Assembly: GCA_021292105.1 (NCBI GenBank)
Contig: CM037870.1
Span: 26,707,416 to 26,771,415 of the forward strand
DNA: 64,000 nucleotides
Direction: 5' to 3'
Source of the DNA: Anadara kagoshimensis
Taxonomy: Eukaryota; Mollusca; Bivalvia; Arcoida; Arcidae
Every line of letters begins with the position of its first letter. The stretch's first letter is position 1. Made by a program: the position numbers and the translations under genes. The notes under the pieces were generated by a model that saw only the letters and a list, made by a program, of their open reading frames with translations, did no database searches and was not told the DNA's origin. Positions 1 through 12,074 of this stretch are shown piece by piece.

Positions 1-338
1 CAGTCAAACCTGTCGATCAATACCACCCAAACGAACCAGTAAAGTGACCTTTATATACAGGTTTCAAATAATATAAATATGAACAATTGAGATACATTCT
101 ACTGGCCTTTATTAGCAGATGGTCCTTATATAGAGGTGACTTTAAGGCAGGTTTGACAGTCAAATCTGCCTTAAGGCCACCTCTGTATAAGAACTATGTG
201 TTTTGAAAGGCTAGTAAAATTTTATCCATATTGCTCTTTATTCATGTTATTTAAACATGTATACATTGTATAAGGGTCACCTTTCCATAAAGGTCGCTTT
301 TACTAGTTTCTCTGGTTTGTCTTACAGACTGTTTGACT
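1..338. mobile_element. Two family A MITEs in inverted tandem
   Basis: Copy 1 (1-160) starts CAGTCAAACCTG at the window edge. Copy 2 (157-338) is in the opposite orientation and shares the junction CAGT. Family A is ~180 bp, has ends CAGTCAAACCTG/CAGGTTTGACTG, and contains repeated GGCCTTTATAGACAGG-like blocks. TA flanks at good copies suggest a Tc1/mariner-type target. Confidence 0.75.
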
Positions 339-440
339 ATAGATACAAATATAGTAAATTGAAATTCATTTGAATGTCCCTAATGAATTCAACAATTTGC
401 CAGCGGCACTTTGATGTCAAGCAAATTGCAAATACTCGTA

Positions 441-620
441 CAGTTCAAACCTGCCTTAAAGGACATTTCTGTATAAGGATCATCTGCTTTGAAAGGCAAG
501 TAAAATTTGATCCTAATTGCTCCTTATTCGTGTTATTGGAACCTGTATATAGGGGTCACCTGTCCATGAAGATCACTTTTACTGGTTCATCTGGTTGGCC
601 TTATAGACTGTTTCATTGTA
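441..620 (-). mobile_element. Family A MITE
   Basis: Ends CAGTTCAAACCTG and CAGACTGTTTC are diverged. The internal GGTCACCTGTCCATGAAG-like block identifies it. The 86-codon open frame over it is chance. Confidence 0.7.
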
Positions 621-1740
621 GACAGAAGTAAATTGAAATTCATTCGGACGTGCCTAATTAATCCAACATTGTCACTTACACTCTGAAATCAAGCAAATTG
701 CCAATGCTCATATATGCAAAATCTAATCTGCAGATTAAATGAGCTACAGAACGTTTCTGCTGACGTAAATGCGGAAAACCATTGACATACACAAAAAGTA
801 CATTACAAACAAGGAAGATAATGATAATCACAAATCCATTTTCGAGACCAGGAACATAAAACTGATTGGGGGGGGGGGGGTGCAACATAATTATGACAAA
901 ATGGTAAACATGTAGTGCACCAAGTTCTGTGTAAAACGTTAACCAACCATTTAACTTGTGACGGGGGGTTACGATACATGCATATTACAATTATGAAAAC
1001 AAGATTAAATATGAACGACCTTGAGGCTCGTAGTTTTACGATTCGCCGATTCGCGTTCGTGTCTATGGAGCTGTGTCACCTTGCAAAACTGTAACATGAA
1101 TAAACCGGAGCATGTTCACATGGCAAAGGTTAGAAAAGTAAGGAAGAATAAATAGTGTAGAAAATAGAAAAAATGTCATTTACAGCTGTTCTTAGAGAAT
1201 ATCTTTAGGGCAAAGTAAGAGATGTACTGATACAGATGATATAGATGACTGTAGTTTTTTATTATTTGAATTACGTGCATTAATTAATCATAAATGGGAA
1301 CATACGTCTTTATTATTAAAATAAGGTCGTTATCGTTTAGTTTTTTTTTGTTCTTGTAGATAAGCAAGTTGATTTTATCAGAACATCGAGTTTGAGTTTA
1401 AAACAAATACATGTCCTTATACTCTAATTCACATTCTTCAAATCAAAACCTTCCAGATTTCTTGAAGACTACGTATTCATGCTAACTTGTCGGTTTCTGA
1501 GTTTGAATTATGAAACTTAAAAAATATTTCTATGGTCATTATCATTAATATGACCAACACTCGTGCGTCATTCACTAGTATCTTGTCTGATTTCGGTTTC
1601 ATCGCATACGCAAAACATATATAACCTCAAGTCATAACTTACATGATGTACATATAAAATATTTGTAGACCATTCTAATGACTTCATTCAGAAACTTATC
1701 AAACCAACATTTCAAATATAGATGATATATTCAAAACTTG
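621..1740. other. No gene or clear repeat recognised
   Basis: AT-rich sequence with a G12 tract at 869-880 and a short CpG-richer patch near 1020-1080. Open frames are short and without recognisable product. Confidence 0.5.
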
Positions 1741-2040
1741 ATTATTATAGGCTTTCAAAAAGTTTATGGCCGTCATCACAATATTGTTGATAAGAATGAA
1801 GTCTCTATATCCAAAATAACCTTGGTTATATTTGACATCCCATAGTTCCGTTTCCCTTTCATTCTCAATTTTGATTTTACACGTGTGGCGGGTTTAGGTA
1901 GCTGAACAGGATGCGCGCTTACCAAGCTGGAGCACCCTGCCTTACTTCCCTAAACTTGAAAGTTTATGTCTCAGTTTTCATGGTTTAAAATTTGCTTTAG
2001 GGTTGTGATTTGGAAAATTTTCAATTTCATATGTAAATGG
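1741..2040 (+). repeat. Family D interspersed repeat, class unknown
   Basis: Family D is ~300 bp: AAAAAGTTTTATGGCCGCCA, ATTGTTGATAAGTATGATG, CATAGTTCCATGTCCCTTTC, then a block ending GATTCGGACATGGATTAGTA and TGTTTGTTTTTGATTA. This copy keeps most of the length. No A/B boxes, TIRs or frame seen. Confidence 0.7.
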
Positions 2041-2100
2041 CTAGGCAATTACTTTAACCTCACCATGTCATATCATTTTGTAATTATATATGTACATTTT

Positions 2101-2205
2101 TCGAACAAAATTATATATTTCAATCAGTGTGTATACTACAGTTGAAGAATTGTATTCCGAAAAGGCCGTCTGTTGCTGTTAAATTAAAACTGGTATAATA
2201 AGTAA
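2101..2205 (+). repeat. Decayed family B hammerhead repeat
   Basis: The motif at 2134-2178 keeps stem II and GTC, but the CTGATGA box reads CAGTTGA and stem I no longer pairs fully. The leader TTAAAACTGGTATAATA follows on the plus strand. Confidence 0.7.
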
Positions 2206-3904
2206 TTAAGTATGTGTCAAACTGTTTCTTGTACCTCCGTTATATGTGTCTGTATTTTGTATCTTTGGTCAACATTTGACCTAAACTTTATAAATTTTTA
2301 GTATCCCATTGATAAAAACTACCTAGACATAGTCTGATAGCCTTTACATTGACTTTATTGATATTTTGTATCTTTAGGTTTGCAAAGGTCAAACATATCA
2401 TTTACCTGCTATTTAAATCCTGTTTTTGCAAGAAGACATTAGATTTTCTAACGACCATTATGTTGCGGTTGTTGTGGTGTCATTGCCACAAGACCTTCAT
2501 CATTGCGGCTTTCCTGACATATAGGATTACTTTAAATTGTTTAAAGGAACAACACGCGGAAGCATTTGCTTAAAAAACAAAACAATTGTGGAAAGGACAG
2601 AAGGATAACATTTAAATATACTGTTTACTTATAACCGCCACCTCAATCCAAATGTGATTAGTTTTTTTCCTTATCAAGTGTCTGCCATCTTCGACCTTGT
2701 GTACCCTATTGATCCATAAACCGCATGCCTTAAATGTTCGACGACTGAGAATTGCATGGAAATCTATAAATATCTACCAATGGAAACTCTTGACACAAAA
2801 TCCCATTGTAAGTAGCATTAATGTAACAGATTTGTTGTTTATCATTTTCTATTACATTATTAGCTTTCAACAAAAATCGATAAACTACGCTAAAAATAAT
2901 CCCCACGTACATTCTAGCGACAGAAGCTGTATTGAATGACGTCACACTTTATCGACAAATGGTACAAAATCAATATCTGTGTATTATACATGAATTTCAT
3001 TGCATCTTTTGATGACATAGTTTTATAAATCAGGAAGGGTCACAGAATTGAATGACGTCAGAACATGTTTTAGGAGTTTCTCCATACTTGGGCATTGATG
3101 TGGCTTTTTCTTTGATTTTTTGGTAAACAACATTGCGTATATTTCTAAATTGTGCACTTTATTGACTAAATACTAATGGAGAAATCGTTTGTTTGTTCGT
3201 AAGTGTGTTTAAACTTAAAACAATAATTATTTGGAAAGCTTTAAAATTGGCTGTGTGACGTCACAAAACATTGCCATATATGGGTAAAAAGATGATTATC
3301 TTTATGCAATCTTAGACGTTTGTGGTAAATCATAATGGTATAGGTCACATCAATAGTTCGTTGGTCGATTGGATGGGGAGATTGTGGTGTAATGTCCTTC
3401 GAGGCTTATTTGTTTGTTTGTCTGTCTGTGTTCGTGTTAATTAAAACAAATACAAGGCAAATAGGTCATTTAATACCGGTATTTCATACATAAAATTCAA
3501 ATGTTGATTCTTCACATCGATTTTAACTGTAACAGTTGCAGTATCCTTCTATTATGGGAGAATAAAAATTGTTGTTTTATCACATGATATTTGTTACTTA
3601 CTGAAATAGTATCCTTTGAGACCCATTTGTTAATATGTATATTAATTAAAAAAATTACAAGACAGGTATTTAATACTGGTATTTTATAGGGACTGTGCAT
3701 GTATACAATGCAATTTGTATATTATCACATTAAATTTGTTTTTGTAAAAGTATTTTTGAGGCCGTTATTATGCAACTATGTATCAAAATACAAGACCATT
3801 AGGTCATTCAATAATAGTATTAAATAGTTACAGAATACACCTGTTGTTTATGGGATTCATTTTGCTGTAACAGTATCATTCTAAGCATATTTCTTGGCAT
3901 GTTA
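2206..3904. other. No gene recognised
   Basis: Short frames of 60-80 codons only. TGACGTCA-type palindromes occur at 2938, 3053 and 3257, which may be chance CRE-like sites. No promoter or splice evidence. Confidence 0.45.
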
Positions 3905-4115
3905 ATTTTAAAAATAAACTAGAACTCTCACTTGAGAGCCAAATACCCCGCCCCTAACATTTAAAGTTTTCCTGCGATCTTGACCTTTCAGATATGAACT
4001 TGGTTCAAGGTCATGACACACCTTTGGACCATGAAGATTATTCATGAGTCGTACAAAACATTGATGAGATATGGCTCGGATACGATTTAACACGGACAGA
4101 CAGACAGATGAACAG
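3905..4115 (-). repeat. Family F interspersed repeat
   Basis: AATAAACTAGAACTCTCACT, TTGAGAGCCAAATACCCC and GTTCAAGGTCATGACACACC, ending in a GACA-rich run. A second copy lies at 7936. Confidence 0.7.
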
Positions 4116-4121
4116 ACAGAC

Positions 4122-4205
4122 AATCAGTGCAACGCAAAGGCAAAATTTCTGCACCTTCGTATATAGCTGGCGACGTCTCGAAATAAGTGAAATATTCTTG
4201 ACTCA
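4122..4205 (+). mobile_element. SINE tail fragment
   Basis: AGTGCAACGCAAAGG, AAATTTCTGCACCTTCG, ATAGCTGGCGACGTCTCG and AAATATTCTTGACT match the tail of the SINE family. Confidence 0.65.
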
Positions 4206-4755
4206 AATCACTTCGTTTAAACAAATTGAACCTACTCCTATTTTACTTCAACGATTAGATCGATACAAGCACATTTGCATGTACAAATTTCAATAGAAAT
4301 GTAAACAATTCAGATGAACAAGGGAAAATATAGATAGAAAAAAATCATTAAAGCCCACAATCTCAAATATCATAATTTATTCAATATTTTAAAAGATACG
4401 GAAAAAGTATCAACATATTATTTTTATTGATCATATCTAGCACGGAAAGTCCGGATCAGAATATTGAAAACTACCTGTATGTATTATACTAATAGTAAGC
4501 TTATCTTAATGTCGCAAACTCATAATCAACTGAAAAGCTTCAATATGATATTGCCTAGGGATCTAAAAAATAATTTGACGTACCAGAGCCGTAGTTACAA
4601 ATGCAAATAAAATATCTATAGCATCTTTTTCTCTAGAGCAATCACTTCCTGGAACCAGTTGCCGAATGCGGTTGTTATTGCATCAAATCTTGCCTGTTTC
4701 AAGGTCGTAGTAACGGGCGCACAATAAACAACCAATGGTTATACGCGAACAGTGC

Positions 4756-4847
4756 AAAAAGTTCGAACCTGTCTTAACAACCACCTGCTTTTAAAGGTAA
4801 CTGTTACTGGTTCCTTAAGGTGATTTTATTGACAGGTATTCTGTACT
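4756..4847. mobile_element. Family A MITE fragment
   Basis: TTCGAACCTGTCTTAACAAC and the block ACTGGTTCCTTAAGGTGA, with both ends shortened. Confidence 0.5.
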
Positions 4848-5049
4848 TGTTTGTTATACTGCACACCAGAGACTCCACACTGCACACATGTTCATACTGT
4901 TTTTCCTTGATTTGATGTCCGCTTGCAGATATTATCAAGTACCGAAGTTAAAGTCTATTTTTGTTGAAGATCGAGGTTTACGGTTAAATTGATAAAAATA
5001 TATAGAAAGGTTGAAACGTTTCATGAAGTCAAATTATATCTTCTCTTAA

Positions 5050-5180
5050 ATGTTCTGTAAGTGGGAGGTCCGGGTTCGAACCCCAACCGGGTCTGACCAA
5101 AGAGTGACTGTTCTTTCGCCAAGCATTCGGCATAACGAAATGAAAGTCACTGTTCTTTCGGATGGGAACTTAAAATTATT
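5050..5180 (+). mobile_element. SINE head and middle fragment
   Basis: GGTTCGAACCCC is a good B box; CGCCAAGCATTCGGCAT follows. It ends at about 5180, running into a family D fragment. Confidence 0.7.
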
Positions 5181-5185
5181 TGCCA

Positions 5186-5262
5186 GTTTCAAAGTAGTTT
5201 CTTTGCTTTGGGATTATGGTTTGAACGTTGGTTGGTCATGGTGTGTTTGTTTTTGACATCAT
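5186..5262 (+). repeat. Family D end fragment
   Basis: CAGTTTCAAAGTAGTTTCTT through GTGTGTTTGTTTTTGAC. Confidence 0.6.
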
Positions 5263-7028
5263 ATATTATATTTTTTATTGCTGATGCACGTATTGTAGGT
5301 ACGATATAGTGAACAAATATTGTGTTGGATAATCCTTTTTCAGTATGTCTGGTCACATGAATTATAATAATTGTTGTTATGGTTCTGTGTGCAAATGTTT
5401 AACTCTGCCAATTTTAAAAAAGTTTTATTTTGGGGATTTGGGAGTGTGGTTTAAATTGTTGGATTCGGGAATTTATTTCTGAACTGTTGTGTGATGTGGG
5501 CATTTCCCTTTAGTATGGCCGACGCCCTACTATCGTGAGTACTATTTCATCATATTTAGTTTGTTTTGCTTTGCTTTATTTTTATATAGACTGTGTGTGT
5601 ATACATTCTGGTATTGTACTACACTTTCCTTAAGCATTTTTTTATTACGACATTTTATACGATATGTCACTAGATGTGTGGAAAAATATGGTTGCCTGGT
5701 ACTTAGACTTCTTGTGTGTGTGGGTTTTTTTGGAATACCAATGTACTAGAGAACCTCTGTTTTAGTGCACGTCGAGATTACTTAAAGATAAAACTCGACG
5801 TGACAACTAAATACGGTCTTTCTACTACTAGCGACTTAAACAGGCAAAACAGCATAAATTAATTAGATGCATATTCCAAGCATTCCAGAGATCGTAACCC
5901 AATTTGTATTTTTCATTAATAAATTCTGTAATTAAATCAGTTCATGAGTCTGGGTTCTTGTCTCTTAATTCAAATACACTTATTTCAGGTTTAATATGTG
6001 CATTTTAATGAGATCAAGGTTATTTTAGATTGGTAAGATTGTTTTAAATATATTTTAAGTAAAACACACACCTAACAGTAATTAATGCAAGTAATCTAAC
6101 TTAATCTGTCAAATGTGGCCTATATTTTAAAATATTGACCTTAAAACAAATACTTAATTTTGCGGTTTATGCAAATTAGAAAAAAAATCAAGTTTTTATG
6201 TAACGGCCAATTTGATTGGTTGCCATCATAAACCATTGCTGTTGGCTTCATTTTGCCACTTTTCATTGGAGCTTATCAACAGACTGAATTTCATAGGTTT
6301 CTAGACTTAGTTGTACTCAATTTGTTGCATGTTTCCGCTTAACCGCGCACGAAGACAGGTGTATTATTATGCAGAATGGTGAGATTATTATCATAACTTT
6401 TTATGACGTGCAGAAAGTTGTTAGTTTCTTGTAGGTGTTAAGGAAAAGTAAAGTACAAGGGACTTTTAATTTTAATTTTACCTCAGCATTTTTAACAATA
6501 TATGAAAATGTCAATTTTACTATAACTTTTCTAACAATGCATGTATCCGGGAAAATAACAATTTTTTCACATAATGACAATACAGTTTTTGATGCACGTA
6601 CAAGTCCCACACGTCTTAATCCCGGTTGTCGCACGTTTCCTGTTTGCTTCCGGTTGTTGCACATTTCCTGTTTGTCAATAATCCTTCTTTGCGCGTTGTC
6701 ATTTGTTTTGAGATATAGAAAAGACAAAACTGAATAATAAAAAGCAATAAATTTCATTGAATTTAAAATATTTTAAAGATATGCTATCAATCGAAAAAAC
6801 AACGAATGCGGATACGGTCGTTCGACACTATTAATGCACCAATATTTAAAAAAAAAAAGAAAAAAGAAAAAATGGGAAGAAACTGTGAAAGTCCTCTGTA
6901 AACAATTGCTATTGCAAAATACTACAGTATAATAAAAAAGTTCCATGGCTAGAACCTCTGAGTGGTAAATATTCAAGTTTTACAACAAGAATCTTAAACA
7001 TTGGGCAGTGATTCAGTTGAGATACGGT
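5263..7028. other. No gene recognised
   Basis: Overlapping opposite-strand frames at 6401-6757 are in AT-rich sequence, with no homology I can name. Confidence 0.45.
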
Positions 7029-7800
7029 ACAGACCTATCGAAAGTTCAACAGTATGCTGACAATTAAAGCATAATCTTCAGCTCATCTGGGCCCTCCACT
7101 AGCTACGTATATCTTGGCAGCCGCTATCTATCTCTCGGCAGTGTTTCAAGCAGAAGCTATCAATATTACGGCCACTCGACGGCCGAGATTTGACTCCTTT
7201 CCGTTGACTCAGTGTTAAACTTTCGACAGGGCTGTACTTTATTTCTCGACAGTGTTTCAAGCAGAAGCTATCATTATTACGGCCACTCGACGGCCGAGAT
7301 TTGACTCCTTTCCGTTGACTCAGTGTTAAACTTTCGACAGGGCTGTACTTTATTTCTCGACAGTGTTTCAAGCAGAAGCTATCATTATTACGGCCACTCG
7401 ACGGCCGAGATTTGACTCCTTTCCGTTGACTCAGTGTTAAACTTTCGACAGGGCTGTACTTTATTTCTCGACAGTGTTTCAAGCAGAAGCTATCATTATT
7501 ACGGCCACTCGACGGCCGAGATTTGACTCCTTTTCGTTAGACTCGATGTTAAACTTTCGACAGGTCTGTAATAATTCTCGACAGTGTTTCAAACAGTACT
7601 ATACATATTACGGCCACTCGACGGCCGAGATTTGACTCCTTTCCGTTAGCTCAATGATAAACTTTCGACAGGTCAGGGCTGAGTAACTCGAAGCTATCTT
7701 AGCAGTTACGAACGCTTAACTCCTTTGTGTTATATAGGCATTAAATGATCGTAACTGCTAAGAGAACTTCGAGTTACCCAGCTCTGTACTGTACGGTATT
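7029..7800. mobile_element. Family E TIR element expanded by a 111-bp tandem array
   Basis: It begins TACAGACCTATCGAAAG. Inside, a 111-bp unit containing CGGCCACTCGACGGCCG recurs with GTGTTTCAAG at 7141, 7252, 7363, 7474 and 7584; the first four are almost identical. A 7680-7777 stretch follows with inverted arms GAGTAACTCGAAG...CTTCGAGTTAC. Units carry the family end GTTAAACTTTCGACAGGGCTG. Because 111 is divisible by 3, a repetitive open frame persists on the minus strand; I do not consider it a gene. Confidence 0.7.
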
Positions 7801-7935
7801 TACCAGATACCAAGTGTTTTGTTAAGGTAACATGTGACAAACAAGTACACTGAAGGATTAACTACGTGCACCAAATAAAGTATGCGTTCGTGTAACATTT
7901 ATTTTGAAAGACGTTGCAACAACAGCAAAACAAAA

Positions 7936-8160
7936 TAAACTAGAACTGTCTCTTGAGAGCCAAATACCCCCTCCCCAACATTTACAAGGGTTTAATGTTT
8001 TCCCGCGACCTTGCCCTTTCCAATATGACCTTAATTCAAGGTCTTGACACACCTTTGAAGTTTTATGACAATCATCCAAAGCAGCTATGAAATATGGCCC
8101 GGGCACGATTTTACATGTGCACATGTGCAGGCAGGTAGACAGACGGACTGACAGACATGG
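7936..8160 (-). repeat. Family F interspersed repeat
   Basis: Same blocks as the copy at 3905, ending GACAGACGGACTGACAGACA. Class unknown; the GACA tail resembles a retroposon end. Confidence 0.7.
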
Positions 8161-8275
8161 CGATTCCTACTAGTTTACGAGGGGGGGGGTTATAAAAAGT
8201 AGCATTAACAAGAATTGTCAATTTTTTAAAAAGTCTAAGGTGTATGAAGAGTTATCGGTGATGCATTTTTGAATA

Positions 8276-8440
8276 ATCAAAAACGAACATACTAATCCAT
8301 ATCCAAATCACAATCCAGAAGCAGAAACTGATAAGTTTGGTTAAACACGTGAACATCCACCACGGAAGGGAGGCCAGGTAAGCACCCCATGTTGACCTAG
8401 CTACGCCTGCCACGTGTGTAATAAGTCAAGAAAGAAAAAA
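8276..8440 (-). repeat. Family D repeat, partial
   Basis: AATCAAAAACGAACATACTA, CAAATCACAATCCAGAAGC and CCACGTGTGTAATAAGTC match the end half. Confidence 0.7.
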
Positions 8441-8569
8441 CAAATTGGAAACAGTATTGATAAGGGTGATATAATTAATGTATATGATGCTGCTTTCTAT
8501 GTCATAATGATAGTGTATAGTTACCGACATCTGCGTGAAATCCTCCTTTTTTAAATTTATTTATTTATT

Positions 8570-8634
8570 TATTTGTCATGCCCTTCTTTTGAATTTTTAT
8601 GAAATAATACAATCAAAAGTAGCACATCACATAT

Positions 8635-8677
<43 letters not shown>

Positions 8678-8922
8678 TTATTTATTTGTCATGTGCTGCT
8701 TTTGAAATTTTATGAAATAATACAATCAAAAGTAGCACAGACATATTTATTTATTTATTTATTTATTTGCCATGTGCTACCTTTGAATTTTTGTGAAATA
8801 ATACATTCAAAAGTAGCACATGGATATTTATTTATTTATTTGTCACGAGCTACTTTTGAATTTTTATGAAATAATACATTCAAAAGTAGCACACCACATA
8901 TTTATTTATTTAGTTAATATAT

Positions 8923-8967
<45 letters not shown>

Positions 8968-8990
8968 CTTATTTATTTATTTATTTATCA
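8570..8990. repeat. Four hairpin units separated by ATTT runs, then an AT run
   Basis: Each unit (at about 8576, 8689, 8770, 8843) pairs GTGCTACTTTTGAAT with ATTCAAAAGTAGCAC around a short ATGAAATAAT loop. (ATTT)n links them; (AT)n at 8932-8963 ends the block. Confidence 0.75.
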
Positions 8991-9769
8991 TTTATTTTTT
9001 CATTGATTATAACATACTCTTACAGTAAATGTTTTTATGGTCTGTCGTAATAGCACAAATTGATTTAGTCTGTTAAACACTTGTTTATCTCGTGTTGTAT
9101 TCATTATTATGTATTCATTGACGTATGGATTTTAAAAAACCCACACACCTCGGTCTAAGTAATATTGATGAATTTATTGTATATACGATGTAAAACGCCC
9201 ATTTTGATTAAATTCGACGTCTTCACTTCAGGAAAAATATGGATAAAAAATTAAGTCCAAAAACCTTAAAATCTCAATAATTACGTATGAGACTTGGATT
9301 TATGCCTGTATAGATTTCCTTATGACGTCACAAACACTTAATTATTAATCCAATTGGTGTTTTAATCTTCATTTATCTAATTTGTATATGTTAAAACGTT
9401 CCCTTTTCCGTCACAACTCTTCAGAGTTTACAAACTAACGTATATAGTGGATTATGAATGAATGATGTTCTAACACACTACTAAAGCTTCCAGAAGCCAT
9501 ATACATCGTAGACGTTCGAGACATTCCCTCTTCTCATGTTACTATAAATTCTTGAAAATCAAATAAAAAATTGTGAAGCAGACAAAGTGCTCCTTTCCAT
9601 TTTTCTATAAATACCATCACACTTAAAGGTTTCTGTTCATTCATAATTTTCAGCTAAGAATTACTCTACAAAAATCTACAGAATCAGAGCTGAATGTCAA
9701 GACGAGAGCAGTAAATGCAAGGCATAAGGTATGGGTTACACGTGTTTTTTTTATTTGGATGACAATTCT

Positions 9770-9923
9770 CTTTTTATTTATTTATTTATTTATATATTTA
9801 TTTATTTGTATGGTGGTTTTGGAATTATTTGGATGACAAGCCTTAATTTTGTATTTATTTTTTTAATCAATCTATATGATGGTTTTTTAAATTATTTTGA
9901 TGACAAGCCTCAGTTTTGTATTT

Positions 9924-9970
<47 letters not shown>

Positions 9971-10099
9971 TTTTTTATTTATTTATTTATATGAGGGTTT
10001 TTGTAATTATTTGGATGATATGCCTCGATTTTGTATTTATTTATTATTTATGCTAGGAGGAAAGAAAGATGGTCAATTGTATGATGATTTGAATGCTTT

Positions 10100-10142
<43 letters not shown>

Positions 10143-10245
10143 TGCCAGGAGGGAATAAAAGATGGTCAATTACACGCTGATTTTATTCATTTTTTTAATT
10201 ATTTATTTCTTCATTTATTTATTTATTTATGCTAGGAGGGAATAA
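9770..10245 (+). repeat. ATTT tetranucleotide tract with two interspersed motifs
   Basis: TTGGATGACAAGCCT-like blocks recur about four times and GCTAGGAGGGAATAAAGATG-like blocks three times, each set off by (ATTT)n. Apparent Phe/Ile/Tyr/Leu-rich frames are products of the ATTT run. Confidence 0.75.
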
Positions 10246-10560
10246 AGGTGGTCATTGTGTAATGATTTGAATACTTTTTAGTAAACTTTTCATCATTCAT
10301 ATTAATGTGTTACATGTGTTTTCTCTGATTTAAAAAAAAACCAACAACTTTATTTAATGATTGCAGCTCAAACAATTTGTAAAAAAGGCATTGCAATCAA
10401 ATGTTTTATTATATGCCTTTCATTTCTGGTTTTCACAATATATAGCAATGTCAATGTACGTATCCAGAGGTTCATAGCTAATCAGAGATACGGCAGTACT
10501 CAATGATTTGTACTTCTACACAAAAATTAGGCGTTTTAAATGTTGAGTTTTAATTAAACT

Positions 10561-10741
10561 ACAGTCAAACTCGTCTATATAGGCCACCAAAGAGAACCAG
10601 GAAAAGTGGCCTGTATGGACAGGTGGTCCTTATATACAGGTTTGAATAATATGAATAAATAGTATTTAGGATGAAATTTTACTGGCCTTTAAAACCAAAT
10701 GGTCCTTTTATAGAAGTGGCCTTTCGGACAGGTTTGGCTGC
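10561..10741 (+). mobile_element. Family A MITE
   Basis: Full-length copy with ends CAGTCAAACTCG and CAGGTTTGGCTG. It ends 16 bp before the TTAA site of the 2.47-kb element. Confidence 0.75.
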
Positions 10742-11224
10742 ATTATAAAATTATACTTAAAGGTCACCGGTCACCAAAAACCGAATTTTTTTTAGTATTA
10801 TTTTCCGAAAGATTACATCATAAAAAGTCGATTTAGCCACAAATAACATTTTTTAATCATTTCTATCCTTTTCTACAGCGTAAATTAAAGTCCTGAAACT
10901 ATTGAAAAACTGTGTTATCTCCCTTTGGTAGTAAAAGGGCACAAAACCGGAAGTGACGCAGAAGGTGTTATCCCAGCTATTTAGTAAATGAAGCTTGTAT
11001 AGTGAACTGCGTTTATTACCCAGATTTATCGGAAATAACTTCTATTGTTTTTACATATTTATTTATTTTTTAGCATTGGGTATTTCAGTTGACTTCAGCA
11101 GAAAAAAATTAATAAAAAATAAACATAATAATAAGAAATAAATAAGGAAAAAAAAACTATATTTGTGTTTGCTCTAAGTATGATATACTATTTACTAATA
11201 CTTTTACAAACATAATTTTACATT

Positions 11225-11640
11225 TCTTTTGATATTTATTTATTTATTTATTTATTTATTAAATTATTTATATCCATTTATCACAACAAATAATAAAAGA
11301 ACCCCAATTTCCGTTTTTTATTTAAAATTGTTCATATTAATTTTCATTAATATTTAATATCATTTTAATCTTTACATATCTCTGAGTTATTATTTATTTT
11401 TTATTTATCTATTTATTTATTTATTTATATCTATTTATCACAACGAATAATAAAAGAACCCAAATTTCCGTTTTTTATTTAAAATATTGTTCACATTAAT
11501 TTTTATTAATATTTAATATCATTTTAATTATCTTTACATATCTCTGATTAATTAATTAATTAATTAAGTTATTTATTTATTTATTTATTTTTTTATCTAT
11601 TTATCCTAAGGAATAATAAAAAGAACCCAATTTTTTGTTT
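11225..11640. repeat. Three tandem ~160-bp AT-rich units
   Basis: The block ATAATAAAAGAACCC recurs after ATTTATC[AC] at about 11281, 11438 and 11603, spaced 157 and 165 bp, with the same TTTACATATCTCTGA block between. Confidence 0.75.
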
Positions 11641-11767
11641 TTTTTATTTTTAAAAAAATCTTTTCTCTCTAGTACAGCCATATTATGACCTCAAATTGAT
11701 TTTAATTTATATTTGTTTTAGAAAGTGTCCCATTTTTAATTTCTTTCAAGTAAGATTAAAATCAATG

Positions 11768-11822
<55 letters not shown>

Positions 11823-12026
11823 TACCCATGTAATTAATCAAAAGAACACGTTTTCGGATAGAATCTAGATCCAAGACCTGCAGTTTTTTGTACAACGAAA
11901 ATATCAAAATACAGGTTTAAAAAATAACTTCTTATTGTCTCTCAATTAAAATATTTCATCCCAGGATTACTTAAATATGAAAGTAATTTCAATTCAATAG
12001 CTTCTTATTCCTTATTTGCAGTAAGT

Positions 12027-12066
<40 letters not shown>

Positions 12067-12074
12067 TAATAATA
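11768..12074. repeat. ATT and AAT trinucleotide runs
   Basis: (ATT)n at 11768-11821 and (AAT)n at 12030-12074 are inverted relative to each other, about 210 bp apart, and could pair. Confidence 0.8.

Noticed and set aside
3050..3270. TGACGTCA-like CRE sites
   Set aside because: Isolated sites with no gene or conserved context nearby, likely chance.
7099..7482. 127-codon repetitive open frame on the minus strand
   Set aside because: It exists because the tandem unit is 111 bp. There is no codon, homology or splice evidence, and outer diverged units break the frame.
8820..10235. Phe/Tyr/Leu/Ile-rich small membrane proteins
   Set aside because: They are translations of ATTT and AT simple repeats.
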